Assembly (NCBI RefSeq): GCF_024345495.1
Contig: NZ_JAGQBF010000021.1
Coordinates: 1 to 51,645 of the forward strand
Direction of reading: 5' to 3'
DNA length: 51,645 nucleotides
Source of the DNA: Synechococcus sp. RedBA-s
Lineage (GTDB): Bacteria; Cyanobacteriota; Cyanobacteriia; PCC-6307; Cyanobiaceae
Positions within the stretch are counted from its first letter, which is position 1. The number at the start of each line of letters is the position of its first letter. The position numbers and the translations under genes are program-made. The notes under the pieces were generated by a model, which worked only from the letters and a program-made list of their open reading frames with translations, did no database searches and was not told where the DNA came from. This document shows, one piece after another, positions 29,115-36,671 of this stretch.

Positions 29115-30462
29115 GCACCAGCACGGGATTGAGCGGGGCCAGGCGTGTGCCTTCGGCCAAGGGAGCGCCGCGCCAGGCCTGCAGCTGACTCACCTGGACC
29201 CTCAGCCCCGCCCGCTCCAGCGGCGGGCGCAACTGGGCGAGTGCTTCGAGGGTGGCCAGGGGAATCACCACCTGGCCGAGGGGCCGCAGGCGCCTCAGAA
29301 CGATCTCCAGCAGCGCCAGACGCTGACGGCCGCCACCGCCGAGCAGCACCCGGTCGGGATCGGGAAGGCCGTCCTCATCCAGAACGCTGAGGGCGTCAGC
29401 TTCGAGAACCCCCGCCGGCTCGACACCGAGACGCTCGGCATTGGCGCGGATCAGGGCCGCCGAGCCACCGCGCCGCTCCAGGGCCCAGAGCGCAAGGGCC
29501 GGCCGCAGCCTCAGGGCTTCCAGCCCAACTGAGCCCACCCCGGCCCCCACATCCCAGAGCACGCCGGCAGCGGGCAGCTCTAGATCCGCCAGCAGCTGGA
29601 TGCGCACCTCCCGCTTGGTCATCAGGCCCGGGCGGTCGTCGTGCTGAAGGAAGAGGCCGTCGTCGAGGCCGAACAGGGGCAGAGCCGCGGGATCGGCTGG
29701 GGGAGCCGGAGGCTCGGCGATCAGCAGCACCAGGTGCAGCGGATCGCAGTCGGCGGGAAGCGGTGCGTCAGGCGCCAGACGCTGCACCCGCTCGGCCGGA
29801 TGGCCCAGCCGCTCACACAGCCAGAAGCCGTAGGCCGCTGCCAAGCCTGAGGCGGCAAGGATCCGTCTCACCTCCTCGGCGCCGCCGCGGCCGGGGTCGG
29901 TGAGCACCGCCAGGGCCGCTGGTCGTTTCTGCAGCGCCGCCGCCAACGGTTCTGGATCGCGGCCATGCAGGCTCACCCAGGCGGCGTCCTGCCAGGGGCG
30001 GCCAAGGCGCGCGAAGGCCAGCTGCAGGGAGCTCGGGGCCGGATGAAAGCGCAGCTGATCCGGGCGGACATGCTGCAGCAGCAGCCGGCCGATGCCGAAC
30101 CAGAGGGGATCGCCGCTGGCCAGCAGCACCGCCGGTCGGCCCGCCGCCAGGGACTCCTCCAGGGGCCCGATGATCAGCTCAGGCCTGTCGCTGGCCAGGA
30201 GCTCGGGGGTTTCCGATCCCGCCGGCACCCGGCCGGCCGCCAGCTCCTGCTGCCACCAGGGGGCGAGGTCCCCCAGCAGCCGCGTCGGCGCCAGCACCAG
30301 CCTGGCGCCCCTCAGCAGCTCAAGGCTGCGGGGCGTCAGGCCCGCCACGCCGGCGGCGTCGGTACCGATCACCTCCAGCACGCCGCGCTGCTTGGCTGCC
30401 GGCTCGCTGCGCTCGGTAGCTGCCGGCTCGCTGCCCAGGGTGCCCATTGCGATTGGAGCCAT
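29092..30462 (-). CDS. cobL: Precorrin-6Y C5,15-methyltransferase (CbiE-CbiT fusion)
   Basis: CobL methylates C5 and C15 of the corrin ring and removes the C12 acetate carboxyl in B12 synthesis. The N-terminal CbiE half has LLRGARLVLAPTRLLGDL, LLASGDPLWFGIGRLL and WVSLHGRDPEPLAAAL; the C-terminal CbiT half has the SAM site VLWDVGAGVGSVGLEAL and DRVLLGGGGRQRL. The 456 residues include a 25-residue N-terminal extension with a short duplicated motif (SEPAATERSEPAAK) not expected in the family, so the true start may be a later codon. The second B12 gene of the window, far from cobQ. Confidence 0.94.
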   Translation of the reverse strand: MAPIAMGTLGSEPAATERSEPAAKQRGVLEVIGTDAAGVAGLTPRSLELLRGARLVLAPTRLLGDLAPWWQQELAAGRVPAGSETPELLASDRPELIIGPLEESLAAGRPAVLLASGDPLWFGIGRLLLQHVRPDQLRFHPAPSSLQLAFARLGRPWQDAAWVSLHGRDPEPLAAALQKRPAALAVLTDPGRGGAEEVRRILAASGLAAAYGFWLCERLGHPAERVQRLAPDAPLPADCDPLHLVLLIAEPPAPPADPAALPLFGLDDGLFLQHDDRPGLMTKREVRIQLLADLELPAAGVLWDVGAGVGSVGLEALRLRPALALWALERRGGSAALIRANAERLGVEPAGVLEADALSVLDEDGLPDPDRVLLGGGGRQRLALLEIVLRRLRPLGQVVIPLATLEALAQLRPPLERAGLRVQVSQLQAWRGAPLAEGTRLAPLNPVLVLKGRRVD

Positions 30463-30566
30463 GCTGCTCCCTCAACCGTTGATCCAGTGTCAGCCGATTT
30501 GAGACGTGCAGTCTGCAGGAATCGAGAGACCCCATGCCTCCGCCCCCTGGATCGTTTGGACCGTGA

Positions 30567-30947
30567 TCAGCAGATGACTGGCTTCGACCGAATCGGGAAT
30601 CCTGCAGCGACCGCCCCTCCCGGATTTCGCCGGTAGAGCACCTGGCCAACACGCTCGATGTGATCGATCAGCTCAGGGGATTGCAGCGATACCCGCAGCG
30701 ACAGATCGAAGCGCCAGGGCAACAACAGATCATCGAGGGCCTGATCGAGGCGAGCCAGGGTGAGGGCATCAAGATCGGCCCCGGAGAGGGTGAGATCAAT
30801 ATCGGAGCCGGGCCGATGGCGGCCCAGGGCACGCGAGCCATAGAGGGTGGCCAGCTCGATCGCCGGGAACGCGTCCAGAGTGGCCTAGATCTGCGCCAAG
30901 GCGGCGGCGGGCAAACCGTGGCTGGCCATAGAGATCTGCAAGGTCAT
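30567..30947 (-). pseudogene. MNT-type nucleotidyltransferase broken by an amber codon
   Basis: Reading from ATG at 30947 gives MTLQISMASHGLPAAALAQI, then TAG at 30885-30887, and then an open frame of 105 codons to TGA at 30567-30569. The part after the TAG holds the complete minimal nucleotidyltransferase signature LYGSRALGRHRPGSDIDLTL (GS...DxD) and a C-terminal VSLQSPELIDHIERVGQVLY. No ATG, GTG or TTG lies between the TAG and the signature, so the gene is probably dead, or read through at low level. It overlaps its partner gene by ATGA. Such proteins act as antitoxin or AMP-transferring partners of HEPN-like proteins. Confidence 0.8.
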
Positions 30948-31309
30948 GGCTGAACAGCCCGCTCTGCCAGCCAGGCTTCCAGCTCCTGGAAGGCGTCCAG
31001 ATAGCGACTGGTCACCGCCGACACGATCTCCTGCACGGTGGCCTCATCGTCAGTGTGGGTGCTGAGGTTGCGGTGGCGAATCATCGCCATCCAGATGTCG
31101 CCATCGCGGATCAATCCCTGGACAAAGGCTTCTCGGGTGGTGTCGCGGGAACCAAACAGCTCCACGGCCCCACGGGAGGAGAGAAAGTCTTTGAGGGTCT
31201 TCCAACTGAGCTCATGGGTGAACTCAAACGCCTGAATCAGACCCTGCCGCTCCAGATCGCTGAGAAGGCATGACGCCAAGCGACCCAAAGGGGTCAACCG
31301 CGATGCCAC
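30944..31309 (-). CDS. HI0074-type nucleotidyltransferase partner, N-terminus probably truncated
   Basis: A 121-residue HEPN-like four-helix protein of the nucleotidyltransferase substrate-binding (HI0074) family: SDLERQGLIQAFEFTHELSW, then KTLKDFLSSRG, DTTREAFVQGLIRDGDIW and MIRHRNLSTHTDDE. The match begins at LSDLERQG; the family normally has about 25 further residues before this, and the upstream codons (MASRLTPLGRLASCL, GTG start at 31309) look unrelated. The 5' end may therefore have been replaced by a rearrangement near 31268. It is coupled to the broken nucleotidyltransferase downstream. The RNLSxH segment is the candidate active site. Confidence 0.75.
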   Translation of the reverse strand: MASRLTPLGRLASCLLSDLERQGLIQAFEFTHELSWKTLKDFLSSRGAVELFGSRDTTREAFVQGLIRDGDIWMAMIRHRNLSTHTDDEATVQEIVSAVTSRYLDAFQELEAWLAERAVQP

Positions 31310-31397
31310 CCACTCCCGCCCCCTTCACCGTGGTTCAGGTGGGCAGCCTCGGGGTGATCGGCGACAACGTCTACCGCAGGCATGAGCGGGCCGCCGC

Positions 31398-31612
31398 GTG
31401 GAGGAGCGCCTGCGCGCCCGGCTGGCGGCGGCTGGCCTGGAACCCCAGCGTCTGGTGTTCAGCCCCAAGCTGGAGAGCGCCGCCTTCGATCAGGCCTGCC
31501 CCCTTGCCGATCTGCTGCTCGACACCAGCCCCTACGGCTCCGGCGCCACAGCGGTGACCGCCCTGTCCTCCGGCGTGCCCCTGCTCACCTGCCCCGGATC
31601 AGGCGCTTCAGG
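31398..31612 (+). pseudogene. Glycosyltransferase family 41 (SPINDLY/OGT-like) C-terminal fragment
   Basis: About 70 codons in one frame read ERLRARLAAAGLEPQRLVFS, then LADLLLDTSPYGSGATAVTAL and SSGVPLLTCPG. This is the nucleotide-sugar binding end of O-GlcNAc-transferase-like enzymes, which are over 400 residues long. The match stops at about 31605; the frame continues to 32057 only as the antisense of the HEPN and MNT genes. No start or N-terminal domain is nearby. The 130 bases before it encode an unrelated stretch (PFTVVQVGSLGVIGDNVYRR) that I could not place. Confidence 0.7.
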
Positions 31613-31991
31613 AGGATTCAGGCTGAACAAGCTCTCCCAGCTGCCGGTCCGCGAAGCCCACCACGGCCCTGGCCACCTCCAAGGCCAGCGCCCCATCCCG
31701 TTCGTCGAACAGATCCACCGGCGCCTCATCGCCATCCGGTTAGCGGCTGGCGGTGGTCATCCGCTGCAGAGGTTTCAGCGGCAGTTGGCGCAACTGGGCT
31801 GTCTCGATGCCAAGCAACTCCAGGGCGCAGAGCAATCGCTCGATCGAGTGGGTTCGCTCCGGCTCCTGATCGAGGGCCAGCAACACCGCCTTGAGGGCCT
31901 TTTCGGCAGCCTGGGAGCAGTGATAGCAGGCCTTGGCGTGGAATCCTCCCTCGCTGTCATGGCTTCTGGGTCGGTTGCAGGCGGATCGCAT
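31608..31991 (-). pseudogene. HEPN-domain protein with a premature TAA
   Basis: The frame from ATG at 31991 gives a HEPN helix pattern (FHAKACYHCSQAAEKALKAV, QEPERTHSIERLLCALELLG, LKPLQRMTTASR), then TAA at 31740-31742, and continues in frame as PDGDEAPVDLFDERDG, LALEVARAVVGFADRQLGEL to a TGA at 31608-31610. Homologues have Tyr-Pro-Asp after this Arg, so a TAT/TAC to TAA change is likely. The N-terminus also looks short: only about 17 residues precede the FHAKACYH helix, so a 5' deletion is possible. It overlaps the upstream nucleotidyltransferase by 35 bases. A toxic HEPN ribonuclease is probably inactivated. Confidence 0.75.
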
Positions 31992-32304
31992 CGCGGCAGA
32001 TGCCGCGCCACCAGGGATCGTCGCCCCGTTGGCGCTCCAGCCAGCGGCCCTGGCTGATTCCGATCACGTCGTCGGCCAGGCCTGCTCCCAGCAGGTCATC
32101 GGCCAGCTGGTCAGCGGCGCTCTGGTAAGGCGCCACCGCCAGCAGATCCACATCAGAGCGGGCATCCCAGTCGCCACGAGCCAAGGAGCCGAACAGCCAC
32201 ACCTGGGCTCCAGTCCGTCCGGCGAGCAGGGGCTCGATGCTGCTGCGCAAGGCCTCGATCCGTTGGCCGCGCAGCCGCTGGCGGATCTCCTGCACGCTCG
32301 CCAT
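31957..32304 (-). CDS. MNT-type nucleotidyltransferase, antitoxin-like
   Basis: A 115-residue intact minimal nucleotidyltransferase: VWLFGSLARGDWDARSDVDL gives the GS...DxD metal and nucleotide site, preceded by the helix EIRQRLRGQRIEALRSSIE. Family members neutralise HEPN toxins, in some cases by adding AMP to them. Start is ATG at 32304. It overlaps the HEPN pseudogene downstream, the usual pairing, so here the antitoxin survives while the toxin is broken. The upstream nucleotidyltransferase-like ORF ends 28 bases before it on the same strand. Confidence 0.82.
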   Translation of the reverse strand: MASVQEIRQRLRGQRIEALRSSIEPLLAGRTGAQVWLFGSLARGDWDARSDVDLLAVAPYQSAADQLADDLLGAGLADDVIGISQGRWLERQRGDDPWWRGICRDAIRLQPTQKP

Positions 32305-32332
32305 GGGCTGGCCTCGACGGGATAGGGCGAGA

Positions 32333-32683
32333 TTAGGAATAGTTCCAGCAGTCCGGGCCCAACGTTGTCCTGGATGCCCATGCCTGAAGCTGCGCCCAGT
32401 CCACAGGGCGACACCGAACCACCAGCAGCGCCTGATCCCAACATTGGCGATCACCCCAGTGGCAGAAGGCCGCCAGCCGATCCATCACGAAGAGGGTTGG
32501 CGTGATCACGCGTAAGGAGCCCCAGGGTGTTGCGAGGATTTCCAGCTGGCGTGCATCAACAATGGTTTGACCGAATCCCAGCGGGCCTGTGGGGAATTCG
32601 AGCAACCATTCCGTCTGAGGATCCGAACCGGTGGACCTGGAGCCCTCGACGGCCATGCGAATCCAAGGAACGACCGTCGGCAA
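32333..32683 (-). CDS. Nucleotidyltransferase-like small protein, possibly truncated
   Basis: A 116-residue frame whose best part is LEILATPWGSLRVITPTLFV followed by MDRLAAFCHWGDRQCWDQAL and a C-terminal helix. The TPT-x-x-x-MDRLAAF-x-HW-x-DRQ pattern recalls short nucleotidyltransferase/AbiEii-like proteins that accompany toxin-antitoxin loci, but the N-terminal catalytic acidic motif expected of them is not visible, so the gene may be 5' truncated. It sits just upstream of the MNT gene on the same strand and divergent from vapB. Confidence 0.5.
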   Translation of the reverse strand: MPTVVPWIRMAVEGSRSTGSDPQTEWLLEFPTGPLGFGQTIVDARQLEILATPWGSLRVITPTLFVMDRLAAFCHWGDRQCWDQALLVVRCRPVDWAQLQAWASRTTLGPDCWNYS

Positions 32684-32706
32684 GCGACGCCAAGTCCTGT
32701 CATGCT

Positions 32707-32718
32707 GACTCCAGAGTC
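32707..32718. promoter_or_regulatory. Candidate VapB operator palindrome
   Basis: GACTC-CA-GAGTC, immediately overlapped by AGTC-C-GACT (32715-32723), lies 22 bases before the vapB ATG in the short divergent gap. Nested palindromes at this place are typical of autoregulated toxin-antitoxin promoters, where the antitoxin binds. No -10 could be assigned with confidence. Confidence 0.45.
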
Positions 32719-32739
32719 CGACTTGCGGAAGCCGAAACC

Positions 32740-32970
32740 ATGAAAGTGACTGTTGAGCTTTCGGATACTGAGATGGCCGAAATCCTGACCCTCACGGGCG
32801 AGCGCAAGAAGGGGCCCGCCATCCGCCGCCTGATGGAGGAGGCCCTGCAGCAGCGCCATCGCGCCCAGATCGCCCAGCGATTCCTCAGCGGCGAATGGGG
32901 CGTGCAGCTGGAGAGCTACGAGGCCGACCAGGAGCACGAGCGCCAGCGAGACCAGGAGTTCGCCCCATGA
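32740..32970 (+). CDS. VapB-type antitoxin
   Basis: A 76-residue protein with a ribbon-helix-helix-like N-terminus (MKVTVELSDTEMAEILTLTG, GPAIRRLMEEALQQRHRAQI) and an acidic, charged C-terminal tail (LESYEADQEHERQRDQEFAP) of the kind that wraps the toxin. It overlaps the PIN-domain gene by ATGA, the standard antitoxin-first order. It is shorter than, or equal to, typical VapB/DUF2191 antitoxins. Both functions inferred from pairing and pattern. Confidence 0.82.
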   Translation: MKVTVELSDTEMAEILTLTGERKKGPAIRRLMEEALQQRHRAQIAQRFLSGEWGVQLESYEADQEHERQRDQEFAP

Positions 32971-33371
32971 CCCTGCTGCTCGACACCAGCCTTTGGATCG
33001 ATTTCACCCGCACCAGAAGCCCGGCCCCCCTCAAGCAGTTCATCGCGCCCTTCGTGCTGGACCCTCAGGCCCACCTGGCGGAACCGGTGCGCTTTGAGCT
33101 GCTCCGTTCAGCCCGGCCGGACGAGACCCGCCAACTGGAGGCCCAGTTCGCCACCTTGCCCACGCTCCCCACCCCGGCAGATCTGTGGCAGCGGGCGATC
33201 GACCTGGGCCAGGCCTGCCGCCAGATCGGCCGGACGGTGCTCAGCCTCGACCTCCTGGTGGCCACCGTGGCTCTGCACCACAACGCGGTGCTGGTGAGTT
33301 TCGACGCCGACTTCGAGGCCATCGCCTCGGTGAGTGAACTGCGCCTGCAGCGCCTTGAACGCCCTGTCTGA
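32967..33371 (+). CDS. VapC-type PIN-domain ribonuclease toxin
   Basis: A 134-residue PIN domain with the acidic active-site set in place: Asp6 in LLLDTSLWIDF, Glu44 in FELLRSAR, Asp95 in LSLDLLVATVALHH and Asp113/Asp115 in VSFDADF. VapC toxins cut specific RNAs, often tRNAs, when the antitoxin is degraded. Starts at ATG 32967, overlapping vapB. Unlike the two HEPN-type modules next door, this pair appears complete. Confidence 0.88.
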   Translation: MTLLLDTSLWIDFTRTRSPAPLKQFIAPFVLDPQAHLAEPVRFELLRSARPDETRQLEAQFATLPTLPTPADLWQRAIDLGQACRQIGRTVLSLDLLVATVALHHNAVLVSFDADFEAIASVSELRLQRLERPV

Positions 33372-33840
33372 CCCATGACCCCCACCTCAGATAGGGGCGG
33401 TGGAAGACCTCGGCCAAGGTTTTGGGGGGTTTACGCCAGTCTTTTAATTATGGCTGAGCCATAAACCCCCATAAGCTGCCACCGGGCTGGCTGGAACCCT
33501 CCACAATGCCCCCCATGGTTACGGCGGCTGGTTCCTCTCATCCCTCGGCCTGAGCTTCATCCTGGAGCAGAGCTCCACCCTGGAAGCCAATCCAGCAGGC
33601 CTTTGCCTGCGTTGGATCGCCAGGCCGGCACCCAGCAAGCTCGGCTATCCCGGCGATCAGCTGGGACAACTACGCCGAGTACCTCGCGCTCTACGGCAGC
33701 GCAATCGCGCATCGACAACCGGTGGCGGTCGGCCGTTGATCGGAGAGCCTTGATGCCGGCTTCTCGCCGAATCTCGAACGCGAACTGCAAACCCTGGCCC
33801 TGGGCGCGAGGATGGCCCCTCGAGTGTCCACCACCCTGCG
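33372..33840. other. Gene debris between vapC and a small hypothetical gene
   Basis: No continuous gene is visible in 470 bases. Coding-like scraps occur in different frames, for example WDNYAEYLALYGSAIAHR around 33665-33715 and NLERELQTLALGARMAP just before 33840, the latter running to the TGA that overlaps the next ATG. This suggests one or more decayed genes. A palindrome lies at 33448-33464. Confidence 0.5.
33448..33464. repeat. Perfect 17-bp palindrome with outer inverted repeat
   Basis: TTATGGCT-G-AGCCATAA is a perfect 8-1-8 palindrome in AT-richer sequence than its surroundings. GGGGGTTTA at about 33424-33432 and TAAACCCCC at 33462-33470 form a second, outer inverted repeat overlapping its right arm. 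Could be a leftover end of a mobile element or a binding site. Confidence 0.5.
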
Positions 33841-34086
33841 ATGAGCGACCGCCGCCAGCGCATCCACGAGCTAGTGCTCACCCTGCTGGCCCAGCAGAAG
33901 GATCTCGAACTTCTCGCCGGCGACGGCACCGCCCTGCCCAGCGGCGACCCCGGCAACTGGATCGAGCGCAACCGGCGCGTCGTGCAGCGCTACCAGGCCC
34001 TGGTGCGCTCCGCCGTCACCCTCGATGCCCTGGTCGACCAGGACGTGAACGGCGGGTTTCCGGCGCCAGCCAAGGGCGATGACTGA
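33841..34086 (+). CDS. Small hypothetical protein
   Basis: An 81-residue helical, charged protein starting MSDRRQRIHELVLTLLAQQK and containing NWIERNRRVVQRYQALVRSA. I do not recognise a family. Its ATG overlaps the stop of a decayed upstream frame (ATGA at 33841-33844), and it ends 53 bases before the GH116 gene, so it may be the last intact member of an older operon or a leader gene of the glycosidase. Confidence 0.55.
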   Translation: MSDRRQRIHELVLTLLAQQKDLELLAGDGTALPSGDPGNWIERNRRVVQRYQALVRSAVTLDALVDQDVNGGFPAPAKGDD

Positions 34087-34139
34087 CTCCCTCCGCCACC
34101 AGCAGTGCCGGCCAGCTCTGACAAGCTGGCCCCATCTCG

Positions 34140-36671
34140 ATGAGCACCATGGCTCCGTTCGGCCTGTCCGCCCTCTCCTCGCTGCTGCGCGGCCCCGGCG
34201 CCGGACGGCCCGCTCAGGCCCCTCCCGCCAGCTGGCAGCGGCCGATCGGCCAGGGCTGGGAGGCTCCCTACACGGTGCGCTACGCCAGCAACCTCGACGA
34301 CGGCCCCAACCACGGCGCTCCCCTCGGGGGCTTCGGGGCGGGCTGCATCGGCCGCGGCCCCGACGGCAACTTCAACCTCTGGCACCTCGATGGCGGTGAG
34401 CACTGGTTCGGGGTCCTGCCCGACTGCCAGTTCGCCCTCTACGAGCGCGACGGCAGCAGCAGCCGGGCACGGGCCCTGGCCCTGGCGCCGGAGCGCGACG
34501 ACTCGCGGCCGGAGGCCGGCGTGCGTCCCCTGGGGCGCTGGCAGTGGCTGGAGGGCGACACCAGCAGCACGGAGACAGGCAGCGGTACAGCCGGCAGTTA
34601 CGCCGCCCGCTACCCACTGCACTGGTTCGACTACCAGGCCGACTTCCGCGCCGAGGCGAGTTGCGAGGCCTTCAGCCCGATCCTCCCCGGCGATTACCAG
34701 CGCACCAGCTATCCGGTGGCGGTGTTCCGCTGGCGGCTGGCCAACCCCACCAAGAAGCCCCTGGATCTCTCGCTGCTGCTGAGCTGGCGCAACACCGTGG
34801 GCTGGTTCACCAACACCGACCCCAGCGCCGCCGTGGAGTTCCGCGATGACGGCAGCCCGGAGCACAACTACGTGCCCGCCATCGGGGCGGGAGTGGGCCA
34901 GCGCAACCGCTGGATCGATGCACCCGGCCTCAAGGGCGTGCTGCTGGAGGGATCACCCAGCCAGCCGATCGCCGAGGGGCAGGGTCAGTGGTGCCTGGCG
35001 GTGCCCGACCAGCTCGAGGGGGTGGAGGTGATGCGCTGCAGCCGCTGGGACCCCACTGGTGATGGCGGCGAGATCTGGGAGGCCTTCAGCCGCGACGGCT
35101 CGATCCCCGACAGCAACAACGATCGCCGCAGCACCGGCTGCGAGCAGGCCAGCGCCTCCATCGCCCTGCGGCTGAGGCTGGAGCCAGGCGCCGAGATCGA
35201 GCTGCCGGTGGTGATCAGCTGGGACCTACCCGTGACCGCCTTCGCCACGGGCACGGCCGCCCTGCGCCGCTATACGGATTTCTTCGGCGCCACGGGCAGC
35301 AGCGCCGCCGCCATCGCCGCCGAGGCCCTGCGCGATTGGCGCCAGTGGCGCGACGCGATCGAGGCCTGGCAGAAGCCGGTGCTGGAGCGCAGCGATCTGC
35401 CCGAGCCGCTGCGCATGGCCCTGTTCAACGAGCTCTACGACCTCTGCAGCGGCGGCAGCCTCTGGACCGCCGCCAGCTCCACCGATCCCGTGGGCCGCTT
35501 CGGGGTGCTGGAGTGCCTCGACTACGCCTGGTACGAAAGCCTGGACGTGCGGCTGTACGGCTCCTTCGCCTTGCTGCAGCTCTGGCCCGAACTGGACAAG
35601 GCGGTGTTGCGCAGCTTCGCCCGCGCCATCCCCGCCGCCGATGCCACCCCCCGGCCGATCGGCTGGTACTTCACCCAGGGCCGGGGCCGGGTAGAAGCGG
35701 CACGGAAAGTGGCCGGCGCCACCCCCCACGACCTGGGCGCGCCGAATGAGCGGCCCTTCGATGCCACCAACTACACCGCGTATCAGGACTGCAACCTCTG
35801 GAAGGACCTGGCCTCCGACTTCGTGCTGCAGGTGTGGCGCCTGTTCAGGCTCTCCCCATCGGGGGAAGATCTGCGCTTCCTGGCCGACTGCTGGCCGGCG
35901 GTGGTGGAGTCGCTTCGCTATCTCAAGCAGTTCGACATCAACGACGACGGCCTGCCCGACAACGGCGGCGCACCAGATCAGACCTTCGACGACTGGCCCC
36001 TGCAGGGGGTGAGCGCCTACTGCGGTGCCCTCTGGATCGCGGCGCTGGAGGCGGCCCTGGCGATGGCCCAGCGGCTGCAGCTCGACCTCGGCCTCGACAC
36101 CGGCGCCGAGCAGCGGGAGTTCGGCAGCTGGCTGGAGCCGTCACGGGCGAATTTCGATCGGCTGCTCTGGAACGGGGAGTACTACCGGATCGATGCCGGC
36201 AGCGGCACCCCGGTGGTGATGGCCGACCAGCTTTGCGGCGATTTCTACGCCCGCCTGCTGGGGCTGCCGCCGGTGGTGAGCGACGAGCGGGCCCTCTCCT
36301 CGCTGAAGGCGATCCGTGAGGCCTGCTTCGAGCGCTTCGAAGGCGGGCGCCTGGGGGTGGCCAACGGCCTGCGCCGCGACGGCACGCCGCTCGACCCCAA
36401 GGGCACCCACCCACTGGAGGTGTGGACTGGCATCAATTTCGGCCTGGCGGCCTACTACCGCCTGATGGGCCAGACCGACACCGCCCTGGCGATCACCGGC
36501 GCCGTGGTGGGCCAGGTGTATGCGGGGGGGCTGCAGTTCCGCACTCCGGAGGCGATCACGGCGGTGGGCACGTTCCGGGCCTGCCACTACCTCCGGGCGA
36601 TGGCGATCTGGGCCCTCTGGGCCACCCACACCGACTGGCAGCCAATCCCCGGCGCCGAGCGCGAACCATGA
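34140..36671 (+). CDS. GH116 glycosidase (GBA2-like)
   Basis: An 843-residue protein of the bile-acid beta-glucosidase / non-lysosomal glucosylceramidase family. The N-terminal beta domain has GAPLGGFGAGCIGRGPDGNF and WHLDGGEHW; the (alpha/alpha)6 catalytic domain has FGVLECLDYAWYESLDVRLYG, with Glu458 as candidate nucleophile, and PDQTFDDWPLQGVSAYCGALW near residues 612-632 with the candidate acid/base Asp. No signal peptide is seen, so it is probably cytosolic. Bacterial members cleave beta-glucosides or beta-xylosides; the natural substrate in a picocyanobacterium is unknown. Coupled by ATGA to the DUF3122 gene. Confidence 0.9.
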   Translation: MSTMAPFGLSALSSLLRGPGAGRPAQAPPASWQRPIGQGWEAPYTVRYASNLDDGPNHGAPLGGFGAGCIGRGPDGNFNLWHLDGGEHWFGVLPDCQFALYERDGSSSRARALALAPERDDSRPEAGVRPLGRWQWLEGDTSSTETGSGTAGSYAARYPLHWFDYQADFRAEASCEAFSPILPGDYQRTSYPVAVFRWRLANPTKKPLDLSLLLSWRNTVGWFTNTDPSAAVEFRDDGSPEHNYVPAIGAGVGQRNRWIDAPGLKGVLLEGSPSQPIAEGQGQWCLAVPDQLEGVEVMRCSRWDPTGDGGEIWEAFSRDGSIPDSNNDRRSTGCEQASASIALRLRLEPGAEIELPVVISWDLPVTAFATGTAALRRYTDFFGATGSSAAAIAAEALRDWRQWRDAIEAWQKPVLERSDLPEPLRMALFNELYDLCSGGSLWTAASSTDPVGRFGVLECLDYAWYESLDVRLYGSFALLQLWPELDKAVLRSFARAIPAADATPRPIGWYFTQGRGRVEAARKVAGATPHDLGAPNERPFDATNYTAYQDCNLWKDLASDFVLQVWRLFRLSPSGEDLRFLADCWPAVVESLRYLKQFDINDDGLPDNGGAPDQTFDDWPLQGVSAYCGALWIAALEAALAMAQRLQLDLGLDTGAEQREFGSWLEPSRANFDRLLWNGEYYRIDAGSGTPVVMADQLCGDFYARLLGLPPVVSDERALSSLKAIREACFERFEGGRLGVANGLRRDGTPLDPKGTHPLEVWTGINFGLAAYYRLMGQTDTALAITGAVVGQVYAGGLQFRTPEAITAVGTFRACHYLRAMAIWALWATHTDWQPIPGAEREP

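Noticed and set aside
31613-32057. Extension of the glycosyltransferase frame to 32057
   Set aside because: After about 31605 it is only the reverse strand of the HEPN and MNT genes.
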